A stretch of 38,597 nucleotides of DNA. Origin: an uncultured Spirochaetaceae bacterium. GTDB taxonomy: Bacteria; Spirochaetota; Spirochaetia; Treponematales; Treponemataceae. Shown piece after piece: positions 8,382-17,198 of this stretch. The position numbers were made by a program, and so were the translations under genes. A model generated the notes under the pieces. It was given only the letters and a program-made list of their open reading frames with translations. It had not been told where the DNA came from and searched no databases. Position 1 is the first letter of the stretch; each line of letters starts with the position of its first letter. The stretch covers positions 1 to 38,597 of the forward strand of contig CACZQF010000192.1 of NCBI GenBank assembly GCA_902783245.1. The letters are read 5' to 3'.

Positions 8382-9209
8382 CTATTCCTGAGCTGCGGCG
8401 TCGCCGATGTACATACCTGACGTGACTCTGTATTCGGCAGCTGCATCTGCTGCCAGTGCGTCCGTAATGTTCCGGAGCAGCTGTATACGTCCTTTTTCAA
8501 ACAGCAGGACGATAGTGGAGCCGTGCAGGTCAAAATAGCCTTTTTCCTGTCCTTTCTTAAAGCCGGCATCATGATACAGGTTTTTGATGCCGCCTACGCT
8601 GAATGCGCCGATTTCTATCTGAGCTACATTGCCGAAGTGCTCGGTCTGAAGAACCGTCCATGAGCGGCGGTTCTTTGTGTATACCCGGAAATTGCGGCAT
8701 GCAAGCGGCTGTACGCTGTACAGAGAACCTTCTATGTAGTGGTTTTGTCCCTGGTAGCCGTCATCGATATAACAGTAGCGGTGGTAGTCGGTTGCGCACA
8801 GACGGAACACCAGGCAGGTGCCGCCGGCATATTGCCGCTCAAGCTCCGGATTCTGGAGAAAATCGCTGATGGTATAGTCATATCCCTTTATGTGGAACGT
8901 GCTGCTGTCAGTGATGTCATAGACGCTGAGTAAGCTGTCGCACGGACTTATCAGATGTGTTTTTTCGGTGTCAAAAGTAGTTTCTTTTTTTCGTGTAAAA
9001 AAATCGTTGAAAGATTTATAGGTCTGCCCTTTGAACTCATCCATAGGAACGGCATTTTTTTTGATGAACCACGGAATGAGCGGACAGGAAAGGGGAGTGC
9101 GCAGGTAAAAACCGAGCAGCTTCGGCACTCTGCATGCAAGTATAATGCGCAGCAGGACTCTGCCGCCGCGCGTGCCGTACAGGAATTTTACGGATGCATC
9201 ATCTGCCAT
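8382..9209 (-). CDS. psd: Phosphatidylserine decarboxylase proenzyme
   Basis: A 275-residue proenzyme that converts phosphatidylserine to phosphatidylethanolamine at the membrane. It has the family triad: Asp91 in SPCDS, His143 in DYHRY, and the self-cleavage site Gly230-Ser231 in LHGST, where the serine becomes the pyruvoyl group. The usual LGST is HGST here, a variant also typical of the longer Psd forms. Its start lies eight bases after the pssA stop with only a weak ribosome site, so translation is probably coupled. The substrate is made by the upstream gene. Confidence 0.93.
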   Translation of the reverse strand: MADDASVKFLYGTRGGRVLLRIILACRVPKLLGFYLRTPLSCPLIPWFIKKNAVPMDEFKGQTYKSFNDFFTRKKETTFDTEKTHLISPCDSLLSVYDITDSSTFHIKGYDYTISDFLQNPELERQYAGGTCLVFRLCATDYHRYCYIDDGYQGQNHYIEGSLYSVQPLACRNFRVYTKNRRSWTVLQTEHFGNVAQIEIGAFSVGGIKNLYHDAGFKKGQEKGYFDLHGSTIVLLFEKGRIQLLRNITDALAADAAAEYRVTSGMYIGDAAAQE

Positions 9210-9217
9210 AGCCGTTT

Positions 9218-9841
9218 TTATCCCAGGTTGATTCTGATGAGCAGCGTAAGGACGGTGATACCGATTACGATGATGACCGCTTTGCCGGTATTGTTCGGTT
9301 TGATAAGCTTGAACGGCGTGATGAAGCTGATGCCGCAGGCAGCAAGCACCGCCGCGCCGATAATGCCCGGTCTGCGGTGTATGCAGTTGGTGACTACGAA
9401 TACCGTGGGCAGAATGAGCGCCACGGAGGTGACGGGCAGTCCGCGGTATTCATGCCGCTCTTCTTCAGTGGAATTCTGCCGCTCCTCCTCATCAACATTA
9501 AAGTATGAAAGACGAATCAGTGCGCACAGCATGTATACACCGCAGATGCATGAAATAAGGCGGTTGGGATGATCCACCTGATACATGATCAGCGCGGGCA
9601 GTACGCCGTAGCTGATCAGGTCGCTCAGAGAGTCGATCTGGATTCCGAACCGTTTTTCAAAGAGCGTGCGGTTCTTTTTGGTGCCGGCAACCTTTCCGTC
9701 AAACATATCGAACAGACCCGCCACCATGAGGCATAGCAGCGCCGTTTTTATATTGTCATTGAATACATTTATAATGCCTGCATACGCGGTAAGGACTCCC
9801 GCATAGGTGAGTATGACTGTGTAATTATAAACTCCGAGCAT
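9218..9841 (-). CDS. pssA: CDP-diacylglycerol-serine O-phosphatidyltransferase
   Basis: A 207-residue integral membrane enzyme of the CDP-alcohol phosphatidyltransferase family, making phosphatidylserine for the next gene, psd. The catalytic motif is seen as Asp45, Asp48-Gly49, Ala52, Gly66, Asp70 and Asp74 (FGIQIDSLSD). The motif's conserved Arg after Ala52 is Gly53 here (VAGTKK where VARTKK is expected). Several membrane helices flank the motif. AAAGGAGA precedes the start, 28 bp after the TVP38-like gene. The enzyme call is firm from the motif and its neighbour. Confidence 0.9.
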   Translation of the reverse strand: MLGVYNYTVILTYAGVLTAYAGIINVFNDNIKTALLCLMVAGLFDMFDGKVAGTKKNRTLFEKRFGIQIDSLSDLISYGVLPALIMYQVDHPNRLISCICGVYMLCALIRLSYFNVDEEERQNSTEEERHEYRGLPVTSVALILPTVFVVTNCIHRRPGIIGAAVLAACGISFITPFKLIKPNNTGKAVIIVIGITVLTLLIRINLG

Positions 9842-9869
9842 ATAGATACTATCTCCTTTGAGCTTCGGA

Positions 9870-10469
9870 TTATCTTCCGAAAATAAGGCTGTACCCGAGA
9901 ATCGTCCAGATCTTAGCAGTAAGTATAATCAATACAAACTTTTTCGGCTTCATCTCTGTCAAACCTGTAAAATAGCACAGAAAATCATCTGGCGCAATGG
10001 GCGAGCATATGGCTATCCACAGAAATACAGCGTAACTTTTGCTCCATCTATTTATAAAACGCATGCATGATGCATACCTTTTTTCAGAAAAAAGCTGCTT
10101 AACAAATGATATACCAAAATGCCTAGAAAGGAAATACGCAATTATGGAACCTGCGGAAATTCCTATGTAACTGCAGATAAACCCCCGTACCGTCCCGAAC
10201 AGTCCGGCGCCGACAATGCAGCCGATAGCTCCCGGAATGATCGTGTACATGACTTTGACGCATTGGAATATGGTCAGCACCGCCGGACCGAAGATACCGT
10301 ATGACGCCACGTATGCGCGCAGCGACTCTACGGACTTAAAATGCCCGGCGAGAAATTCATGCACAAAAAAGACGGTGATGATACCTGACAGCAGCGCAGT
10401 GGTGATCGTGAGAATACGCTTGATGTTTTTCTGCTCCTGCAGCAGTTTGTTACCCGGTTCCATACTCAT
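9870..10469 (-). CDS. TVP38/TMEM64 (DedA-like, SNARE-associated) membrane protein
   Basis: A 199-residue protein with about six membrane helices. The family centre is visible: a Pro/Gly-rich re-entrant stretch (TIIPGAIGCIVGAGLFGTVRGFICSYIGISAGSIIAYFLSR), then a second half with SPIAPDDFLCYFTGLT. Members of this superfamily are scramblase-like or lipid-carrier transport proteins. Here it heads an operon with pssA and psd, which fits a role in phospholipid or lipid-carrier movement; that link is inference. ATG 10469 and ATG 10463 are both possible. No Shine-Dalgarno sequence is seen; a TAGAAT box (10488-10493) lies 18 bp upstream. Confidence 0.8.
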   Translation of the reverse strand: MSMEPGNKLLQEQKNIKRILTITTALLSGIITVFFVHEFLAGHFKSVESLRAYVASYGIFGPAVLTIFQCVKVMYTIIPGAIGCIVGAGLFGTVRGFICSYIGISAGSIIAYFLSRHFGISFVKQLFSEKRYASCMRFINRWSKSYAVFLWIAICSPIAPDDFLCYFTGLTEMKPKKFVLIILTAKIWTILGYSLIFGR

Positions 10470-10551
10470 ATTTTAGGCGTAAGTGGTATTCTATCAGAAA
10501 AAACAATCTTTTAGAATACCAATGGTGTAAAATTACAGTATGAAACGGTGT

Positions 10552-13500
10552 TTAAAGCTGTGCGGCGCTGCCGGGCAGATCTTCCGTGCAGAAGTCCGAG
10601 ATATCTATCGCGGTGTCAAAGCGCAGAAAGTACAGGCAGCATCGTACAGAACGGAAAGGAACGCCCGTTATCTGGCTCAGCGCCCTGCGGTAGCAGGCAA
10701 GCTGCAGATAATATGTTTCAGGATGCATAGTACGCGCCGATTTATAGTCTACGATGGTATATGTGCCGTCCGTGCCGCGGTATACCAGGTCCATGGCACC
10801 TTTGATGATCCTGTGCCCGATCCTGCATCTGAACGGATACTCTGTGCGGTACCAGCTGCTGGCTGCTGCCTGCTGACCGGTCGGTGAGCTCAGAAACCGG
10901 GCGACCATGGTGCCCGCCGCCTGCTGCACGGCCTGTATCTGCGTCTCGTTATGCTTGAGCCCGTTGAATATCTGCATGGGAATGAACGGGTCGTGCCGCA
11001 GGGCGGCCTCAAGATAAGCGTGCACCACCGTACCGAATTCGGCGCTGCCGAAGGCACTGTCATCGTTTATGATGGAATCGACGGCAGTATAGTCCGGACT
11101 CGGAACGGGAGTTGGTATATGCGGTGCCGACGGTATTCCGCGTGCCGCGGCAGGATCGGCAGCTTCCGCCAGCCTGCTCGGAGCCAGATAGACGTCCGGA
11201 ACCTGCTCTATGTTCAGGACGGTGTGCGGTACTTGGATTGCCTGCGTGATGTCTGTTATGCGCTGCCGTTTTGCCGTCCGTGTGTTCGGGACTGCGGCTG
11301 AATTCCTGCCGCTGCGTGTGCGCTCCTCTATCGTAATAAAATCAAAGGGCGCCGCTGCATCTGCAGCGCCGGCTGTATAGTATTCCAGAAGCGGCTGCAT
11401 GACGGCGTAGATATTTTTAGGCTGTGCGTCAGGCGTACCGCTGAAGTCGCCGGAGTAGTTTCCGGTGATATAGAGTTCCTTTTCTGCTCTGGTATAGGCC
11501 ACATAGGTCAGGCGCCGCAGCTCCGCGGCCGCCTTGCGCTCGTTGTCGTCCCTGAGCATTTCATAAAAATAGTTCGTCGTTTTTCTGGATGAAGACGAAT
11601 GGATGCCTTTGCTTGCCACTTTGGTGAATATGCTGCACGGCGGCGTGTTGATGGAAATGCCGAACTGCTCGTTATAATAGACGGGCGCGCCGTTGCCGTC
11701 AGTTTTAGGCGGCGCGGAGTTGCCGCAGACGAATACCACCGGGAATTCAAGTCCTTTGCTTTTATGAATGGTAAGCAGGTGTACGCTGTCCCTGCCTTCC
11801 TGAAGCACATTCAGATCATCCACCTTTTTGGTGTCGTCCTGATAGACGCGGATACTGTCGATGAATGAGGCAAGTCCGTCCGCCGCAGTTTCCGTCTGGC
11901 GTGCCAGCTCAAAAAGCATGTCATACAGGGAGCCGTACAGCTCCACTTTTTTGTTCCAGACCGTCTCGTACCGGTAGCCGAGGTCATACCACAGATAGGT
12001 GAGCAGCGAGGTTATGCTGCCGGTCTTTGCCGTTTCATCCGCTTTTTTAAATTCTTCCGCCGCTGCGGTAAAACGCCCGGCCGCGTCCTGCGATGCAAGC
12101 GCCTGCGCCGCCGCTGGATCAAAAGGCGGCAATGAAAGCGCGAGTATCTGCTGTGCCTGCGCCTGCGTCAGGTTGACAAAGGGGGAGCACAGAACTTTTG
12201 CGTAGGCATTGGTGTCCTGCGGATATACGCACAGGCTCAGGTAGGAGAACAGGTCGTTCACCGGTCCGTCGCTGAAAAATCCTTTTCGAGTTTCCGTCGT
12301 ATAGGGAATGCCCGCGTTCATGAGCATACGCTCAAAGACCGGCTGCCTGGTGGTGGTTCTGAACAGTATGGCTATGTCGCTGTACTGCAGGCCGCTTTCA
12401 GTAAGTTCGGTTATTTTGTCGGCGACCCATGCGGCCTCCTGCTCTTCCTTGCTCAGCACGTCGTCTGCCGGTCTTCCGGTACCTCCGGTTTTATAGAATG
12501 CTATATGCACGCGTTTTTCTGCAGCCGTCAGCGGATGCTCCGCAAGCTTGGAAGGCGGAATACGCACCGCATGGTATTCAGCTTCATAATCAGGCAGCGG
12601 GCTGCCGTGCGCGGGGCGGCAGAAAATGGCGGGTGCACCGGACGCCGCCGCTTCCGTCATGCCGTCGCTGCTGACAGTACCGTATGGCAGACCGCCGAAC
12701 ATGGTGTTGAACGCGGAGATAAGCGCGGGCTCTGACCTGTAGTTTGTCTCAAGCTCAAGATTACCCTCTGGAAACGCGTCCTTAAGGGAACGGAACACCG
12801 ATACATCGGCCCCGCGGAACCGGTAGATGCTCTGCTTTTCATCCCCGACGAAGAACAGCTTTTCGGTGTCCAGATCCTGCACCTCCGGGATGCCGGTTCT
12901 GCCGGTAAGCTCCGTTTTTTCGGCGAGCATGAACAGCATGTCGCGCTGCAGGCTGTTGTTGTCCTGAAATTCGTCGATCATGATGGCCTTAAACTTCTCT
13001 TTTTCCAGCTGCCTGATCTCGGGATGCTCTATAAGCGTTCGCAGCGCGAGCGCGGCCACGTCTTTAAACGTAAGAATACCGGTTGCCCGCTTGGTTGCGA
13101 GCACCTGGTCCTGAAAGCAGGAAAGCAGCTGCGCGGCTTCTCTGGCTACGGGATAGCCCGCCGCATAGTTTGCGATGGACATAAGCAGATCAGTTTTGTT
13201 ATACAGTTCCTGCAGCGGTTCTTTAATCTGCTCAAGACCGCGCCTTGTGAATGCGGTGAAATTGCCCAGATACAGCAGGTATTCGTCAAGCCCCGTGATG
13301 TCTCCGGCTTCTATCTGCTCTCTGGAAAGTACGGGCGGCTCCGGCTGCGGCATAGAGAGAATGGCGTCAAGCTTTTTGGCCGTGTCCGAATTTGAGCTGC
13401 ACACGGTGTTGAAGATATTGCGTATTTCATTGATCAGATCGTTTGTCTGCTGCGCGTATGTGCGGCAGACCGGCAGTATGTGCTGCAGCTGGCGTTCCAT

Positions 13501-14088
13501 GTCCGCCGCAAGATCTAGCGGCTTTGCTACGGTGGAGTACTGCAGCACGGGAGATGCAAAAAAATCATTGGCTATGGCAGTCAGGTTCGTATTTGCCGCC
13601 ATGGCACGTATGGCACGGGAGCTGCGGTGTTCCAGCAGAAACGGGAACGCCATGTCGCGTATGGTTTCCTCTGCGGCCGTTTTGTCGGCGCGGAAATCCG
13701 GCCGGATGCCGTAGAAATGCGATCCCTGCCGGGCTATGGCTGAGCAGTAGCTGTCAAGCGTGAGTATCTGAGCCTTGTTGAAGTCCTGTACCGCCTGCGC
13801 CGCCCGGCTGCTGCCTTCTGCCGCGGCCTGCTGCAGCGTACGGAAGATGCGGCCTTTCATTTCGACCGTAGCCTTTTTGGTGAACGTAAGGGTGAGAATC
13901 TGGTCAACGGTATAGCCGGCCTCGGTGATCAGGTAGGTAAAGCGCTTGGCAAGTACGGTTGTCTTGCCGGAGCCGGCACCCGCGCTGACCACCGCGTTCC
14001 TGCGTATGCGGACGGCACGCTGCTGGTTTTCATCAAGGCTCCTTTTCTGAGTATGCTGCTCTGTATGCTGTTCTTTGTTTTGTTCCAT
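10552..14088 (-). CDS. addA: AddA-like helicase-nuclease subunit (UvrD/RecB family)
   Basis: A 1178-residue superfamily 1A helicase fused to a RecB-type nuclease. Helicase motifs in order: Walker A AGAGSGKTT (36-44), Walker B IDEFQD (371-376), GDEKQSIYRFRG (about 415-426), then LLTIHKSKGLEFPVVF and VAYTRAEKELY. The C-terminal nuclease shows Asp1100, Asp1114 and Lys1116 (GAMD...VDYKS) followed by YYLQLACY. This is the AddA layout: ATP-driven unwinding and degradation of broken DNA ends to load RecA. It starts 44 bp after the AddB-like gene with GGAAG five bases before the ATG. The pairing strengthens the call. Confidence 0.9.
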   Translation of the reverse strand: MEQNKEQHTEQHTQKRSLDENQQRAVRIRRNAVVSAGAGSGKTTVLAKRFTYLITEAGYTVDQILTLTFTKKATVEMKGRIFRTLQQAAAEGSSRAAQAVQDFNKAQILTLDSYCSAIARQGSHFYGIRPDFRADKTAAEETIRDMAFPFLLEHRSSRAIRAMAANTNLTAIANDFFASPVLQYSTVAKPLDLAADMERQLQHILPVCRTYAQQTNDLINEIRNIFNTVCSSNSDTAKKLDAILSMPQPEPPVLSREQIEAGDITGLDEYLLYLGNFTAFTRRGLEQIKEPLQELYNKTDLLMSIANYAAGYPVAREAAQLLSCFQDQVLATKRATGILTFKDVAALALRTLIEHPEIRQLEKEKFKAIMIDEFQDNNSLQRDMLFMLAEKTELTGRTGIPEVQDLDTEKLFFVGDEKQSIYRFRGADVSVFRSLKDAFPEGNLELETNYRSEPALISAFNTMFGGLPYGTVSSDGMTEAAASGAPAIFCRPAHGSPLPDYEAEYHAVRIPPSKLAEHPLTAAEKRVHIAFYKTGGTGRPADDVLSKEEQEAAWVADKITELTESGLQYSDIAILFRTTTRQPVFERMLMNAGIPYTTETRKGFFSDGPVNDLFSYLSLCVYPQDTNAYAKVLCSPFVNLTQAQAQQILALSLPPFDPAAAQALASQDAAGRFTAAAEEFKKADETAKTGSITSLLTYLWYDLGYRYETVWNKKVELYGSLYDMLFELARQTETAADGLASFIDSIRVYQDDTKKVDDLNVLQEGRDSVHLLTIHKSKGLEFPVVFVCGNSAPPKTDGNGAPVYYNEQFGISINTPPCSIFTKVASKGIHSSSSRKTTNYFYEMLRDDNERKAAAELRRLTYVAYTRAEKELYITGNYSGDFSGTPDAQPKNIYAVMQPLLEYYTAGAADAAAPFDFITIEERTRSGRNSAAVPNTRTAKRQRITDITQAIQVPHTVLNIEQVPDVYLAPSRLAEAADPAAARGIPSAPHIPTPVPSPDYTAVDSIINDDSAFGSAEFGTVVHAYLEAALRHDPFIPMQIFNGLKHNETQIQAVQQAAGTMVARFLSSPTGQQAAASSWYRTEYPFRCRIGHRIIKGAMDLVYRGTDGTYTIVDYKSARTMHPETYYLQLACYRRALSQITGVPFRSVRCCLYFLRFDTAIDISDFCTEDLPGSAAQL

Positions 14089-14132
14089 GGTTGCTTCCGT
14101 GTAGTTCTGGTTTTAAGTCGGTGCGTATTGCG

Positions 14133-17126
14133 CTATGCGTGCGTGTCAGGCTCATCACCGCTTACGGTAAAGAACCTGCGGCACACGGCGCGGTATGCGG
14201 CGCAGTCCCTGCCGGTACAGACTGAATAGGTCTGCACCGCGGGATCGGGCTCAAAATCCATGGCCTTGATGCGCCTGATGTACTCATCCGCCTGGGCAAG
14301 CAGATATGTCTGCGTTGCGGCGATGAGCTCAGATGCGTTGTCGGGCGCGGCCTTATCCCTGCTGCGTGGCCCGGCGAATTCGTTGTGCAGGCTGCCGAGC
14401 ACGAGCGTGGGCCTGCGGCTCGTGATCGAATAGAACGCGCAGATGTCGGGCGTGACGGCGGCCTGCTGCTTTTGGTGCGCAAGCAGCCAGATGTACAGCG
14501 GCATCTGGAAGTCAGGCTTCGGTCCGCAGGGATTTTTGCTGCTGTCCGACGGATCGTAATAGCGCACGGCCGGTACGCCGGTATCAGAGGTTTTATAATC
14601 GACGAGCGCCAGATCCCCGGTGTCGGTGGTAAGCAGGCAGTCAATGGTTCCGGTAAAGTAATAGTCTTTGCCGGGAACATCGCAGCGGTAGTCGGCCTCC
14701 GTTGCGTATACATGCATGCCGGCGAACCAGTGCGAAAAATCTATGACGCACTTTTCGATGGTGGCGTAGATGGCGTCCGTCTGTCCGGCAAGCAGCTCAC
14801 GCGCAAGCGGGCTGATGGCTCTGGAGGCTTCCCGGCCGTCGGCGCGGAATGTTTCCCGATAGCTCTGGATGGCCGTTGCGGTACACTCTTTCAGGACGGA
14901 CTGATACGTGTCACCGAGCGTTTCTTTTTCTGCCTGCAGCGGCATGTTCTGCCGCTTGAGGGCGGAGCAGTACAACTCCAGTATTTTGTGGTTTATTTTT
15001 CCTATGAGGAATGAATCGATGAGCTCCGCTTCGTTGTCGAGCGGCCGTGCCTTCAGAACGTCACGATACAGCCACAGCCGGGGACAGGTCTGGAACGCGC
15101 TGAGCGATGACTGGCTCACACGGTATTTGCCCGCGCTTTCATCGAAGGTGCTGCGCAGAACTGCCTGTCTGAGCGCTGAGTCCTGCATGAGTGTGTTCCG
15201 GGGCGGAGCCGTGACCGTATCCTGAACAACATCCGCCGGCTGCCGCTGCCGCCATGCGGTGAATCCTGTCTGCTGCGGCTGGAATCGGATTGCGGGGTAT
15301 CTCTTTTGTACATCTGGTGCGGACATACCTGCGGGCGCATCGGTAATGCTGCCGCTCTGTACGGATTCGTATTCTGCCTTGTAGGCATCATAGCTGGTAC
15401 CGGTCCGGCAGTCTCCGGCGCTGTATGCTTCGTCCGACAGCGAGCTGTACGGCAGCGCATAGCCGGTTACCGTCTGCTCTGAAACGCTGAAATATGCGCC
15501 GTGCCGGGCGTTCACAGTATATAGCGTGATGAAAGCCGGTGAAGGATCGTTGTCGGTTATGCCGAGCGCGCGGCGCTTTTTGTCCGTAAGGAACGGCAGC
15601 TGCCGGTACAGGGAATCAACGCTGATACTGCTCTGGCTGGCGTCAAGCACCACCTGGCAGTCGAACGGTGCGCTCGCAGCCGTCCGGTATGAGAATACTT
15701 GTACGCCCCTGCTGCCTGCCTGCGCAAGATATTCTTTGCGCGCCAGATAGTTCGTATAGAACGCATAGGGGTCAGGCACGCGGCAGCCGCTGTATTTTTG
15801 CTCCAGGTCGGCAAGCATGCTCAGCTCCGACATGCAGCGGCTTATGATCGCATCGCTCTGCGGCGCGCATCTCGTCATGTCAAAGAGCACCGGCCTGACT
15901 TTGTTAAAGTAGATGGTGTACATGTCTTTGAAGGAAGCCGCATGTACGAATTCTTTCAGAACATTGCGGATTCCGCGGTAGTGAGCGGCAAGCTCCTTGT
16001 CATAGATTTCGTGGAATGCCATATCCCATATATCAACCTGAGCGCCGTTTTTAGAAAAGGAGCACAGGCAGTTGTTCTGCTTGCCGTAGGTTATAAGCTG
16101 CGTATTCAGCTCCGGCGATTTCCACGGCAGGTCAAGGTTGAGCAGCAGGTTCTTGACGCTTTTGAATGAAAAGCCGCTGCGCACGCATTCCGCAGCCTGC
16201 GCAAAAAAGCTGCCCGCGCGGGTGGCTGACAGCGGTCTGCCGCTGCGCATGGTGCAGGGAATCTGGTACAGAAACAGCTCCCGCTCCAGATAGGGGCCGT
16301 AGCTTTCCATGTCGGGCACGCTGACTGCCATGGACGTCCACGGAATGCCTTTGTCGTGCATGGAGCGCAGGTACAGCGCGGCTTCCCTGATCTCTATTCT
16401 GGTGTTCACATAGAATCTGACTGTGCGCGCAGGTGTGCCGGCTGCGGGTGTCCGGGCCGGAGCAGAACCGATATCAGGGACGGAAACAAGCGTGACGTCC
16501 TGCTGTCCGGTCAGAATATCATGGTATTCTGACCAGTCCATGAGTATCTGCGGATAAATGATGTAATAGTGATTTCCATTAGAGGCGAACGGCGGCAGCT
16601 CCCATGCGGGGTCAAAAAGTCCGTTGGCGTCAAGGAATTCGCGGTACCGTGTGTACAGTACCTCCAGATCCTTGTCCTCGCCATCCGGTTCCCATGAGCC
16701 GTCCTGTGCCCGGCATGCCGCCTGATACCGCTGGTGCCATCGGCCCAGAGACGGCAGAAACGACGCGATCCAGTCCGCAAAGTTTGCGGCGTCTGCGGCA
16801 TATTCTTTCGGTATTAGATTTTGCAGCACCGGATGTGCGGCGTTTTCCTGAATAAAGCTTGCGGCGAATACGGAACGCATGAGCGCCGGCACGGACGTTT
16901 TGTCCTGATGCTGGCTGCGGATGGACGATCCTTTGAAGTCATCCCACGCGATAAAGCGCTCCATAGGAACAGCGCTTACGCCCGCACCGTCTTCCTGTAC
17001 GGCCCAGTCCGCCCACAGATCCGCCGCTATCTGCGTAGGGAATACGAATATGGCGCTGCTGTCGGCGATATGCTCACGTATAGTATCAGCTAGGTTTTCC
17101 ACGCTGCTACTATAGCATAATTCCAT
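14133..17126 (-). CDS. addB: AddB-like helicase-nuclease subunit
   Basis: About 997 residues when started at ATG 17126. The frame extends up to ATG 17195, three bases after the clpB stop, but that extra part covers a strong hairpin, so 17126 is preferred. The C-terminus is a PD-(D/E)XK nuclease of AddB type: SQSSLSAFQTCPRLW, then GTIDCLL and VDYKT (Asp843, Lys845), FQMPLYIWL, and a Cys cluster at 970, 975 and 982. Together with the Cys of QTCPR these could hold the iron-sulfur cluster known in AddB. The N-terminal part is a degenerate helicase without a Walker A motif. It works with the downstream AddA-like protein in double-strand break processing. Confidence 0.85.
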   Translation of the reverse strand: MELCYSSSVENLADTIREHIADSSAIFVFPTQIAADLWADWAVQEDGAGVSAVPMERFIAWDDFKGSSIRSQHQDKTSVPALMRSVFAASFIQENAAHPVLQNLIPKEYAADAANFADWIASFLPSLGRWHQRYQAACRAQDGSWEPDGEDKDLEVLYTRYREFLDANGLFDPAWELPPFASNGNHYYIIYPQILMDWSEYHDILTGQQDVTLVSVPDIGSAPARTPAAGTPARTVRFYVNTRIEIREAALYLRSMHDKGIPWTSMAVSVPDMESYGPYLERELFLYQIPCTMRSGRPLSATRAGSFFAQAAECVRSGFSFKSVKNLLLNLDLPWKSPELNTQLITYGKQNNCLCSFSKNGAQVDIWDMAFHEIYDKELAAHYRGIRNVLKEFVHAASFKDMYTIYFNKVRPVLFDMTRCAPQSDAIISRCMSELSMLADLEQKYSGCRVPDPYAFYTNYLARKEYLAQAGSRGVQVFSYRTAASAPFDCQVVLDASQSSISVDSLYRQLPFLTDKKRRALGITDNDPSPAFITLYTVNARHGAYFSVSEQTVTGYALPYSSLSDEAYSAGDCRTGTSYDAYKAEYESVQSGSITDAPAGMSAPDVQKRYPAIRFQPQQTGFTAWRQRQPADVVQDTVTAPPRNTLMQDSALRQAVLRSTFDESAGKYRVSQSSLSAFQTCPRLWLYRDVLKARPLDNEAELIDSFLIGKINHKILELYCSALKRQNMPLQAEKETLGDTYQSVLKECTATAIQSYRETFRADGREASRAISPLARELLAGQTDAIYATIEKCVIDFSHWFAGMHVYATEADYRCDVPGKDYYFTGTIDCLLTTDTGDLALVDYKTSDTGVPAVRYYDPSDSSKNPCGPKPDFQMPLYIWLLAHQKQQAAVTPDICAFYSITSRRPTLVLGSLHNEFAGPRSRDKAAPDNASELIAATQTYLLAQADEYIRRIKAMDFEPDPAVQTYSVCTGRDCAAYRAVCRRFFTVSGDEPDTHA

Positions 17127-17150
17127 ACTGCCGTTAAGAATGATACCGCA

Positions 17151-17188
17151 CCGGAGCGGAAATCTGCTGCCGCAGGCCTCCGCTCCGG
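17151..17188 (-). terminator. Hairpin between clpB and addB
   Basis: Perfect 10-bp arms CCGGAGCGGA (17151-17160) and TCCGCTCCGG (17179-17188) enclose an 18-nt loop, 11 bp after the clpB stop. No good T run follows, so it may be a partial terminator or an mRNA-stabilising end for clpB. Confidence 0.5.
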
Positions 17189-17198
17189 CCGGCATCCG

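Noticed and set aside
8571-8576. psd thought inactive because LGST reads HGST
   Set aside because: The Gly-Ser cleavage pair and the Asp and His of the triad are present; HGST-type sites occur in functional members.
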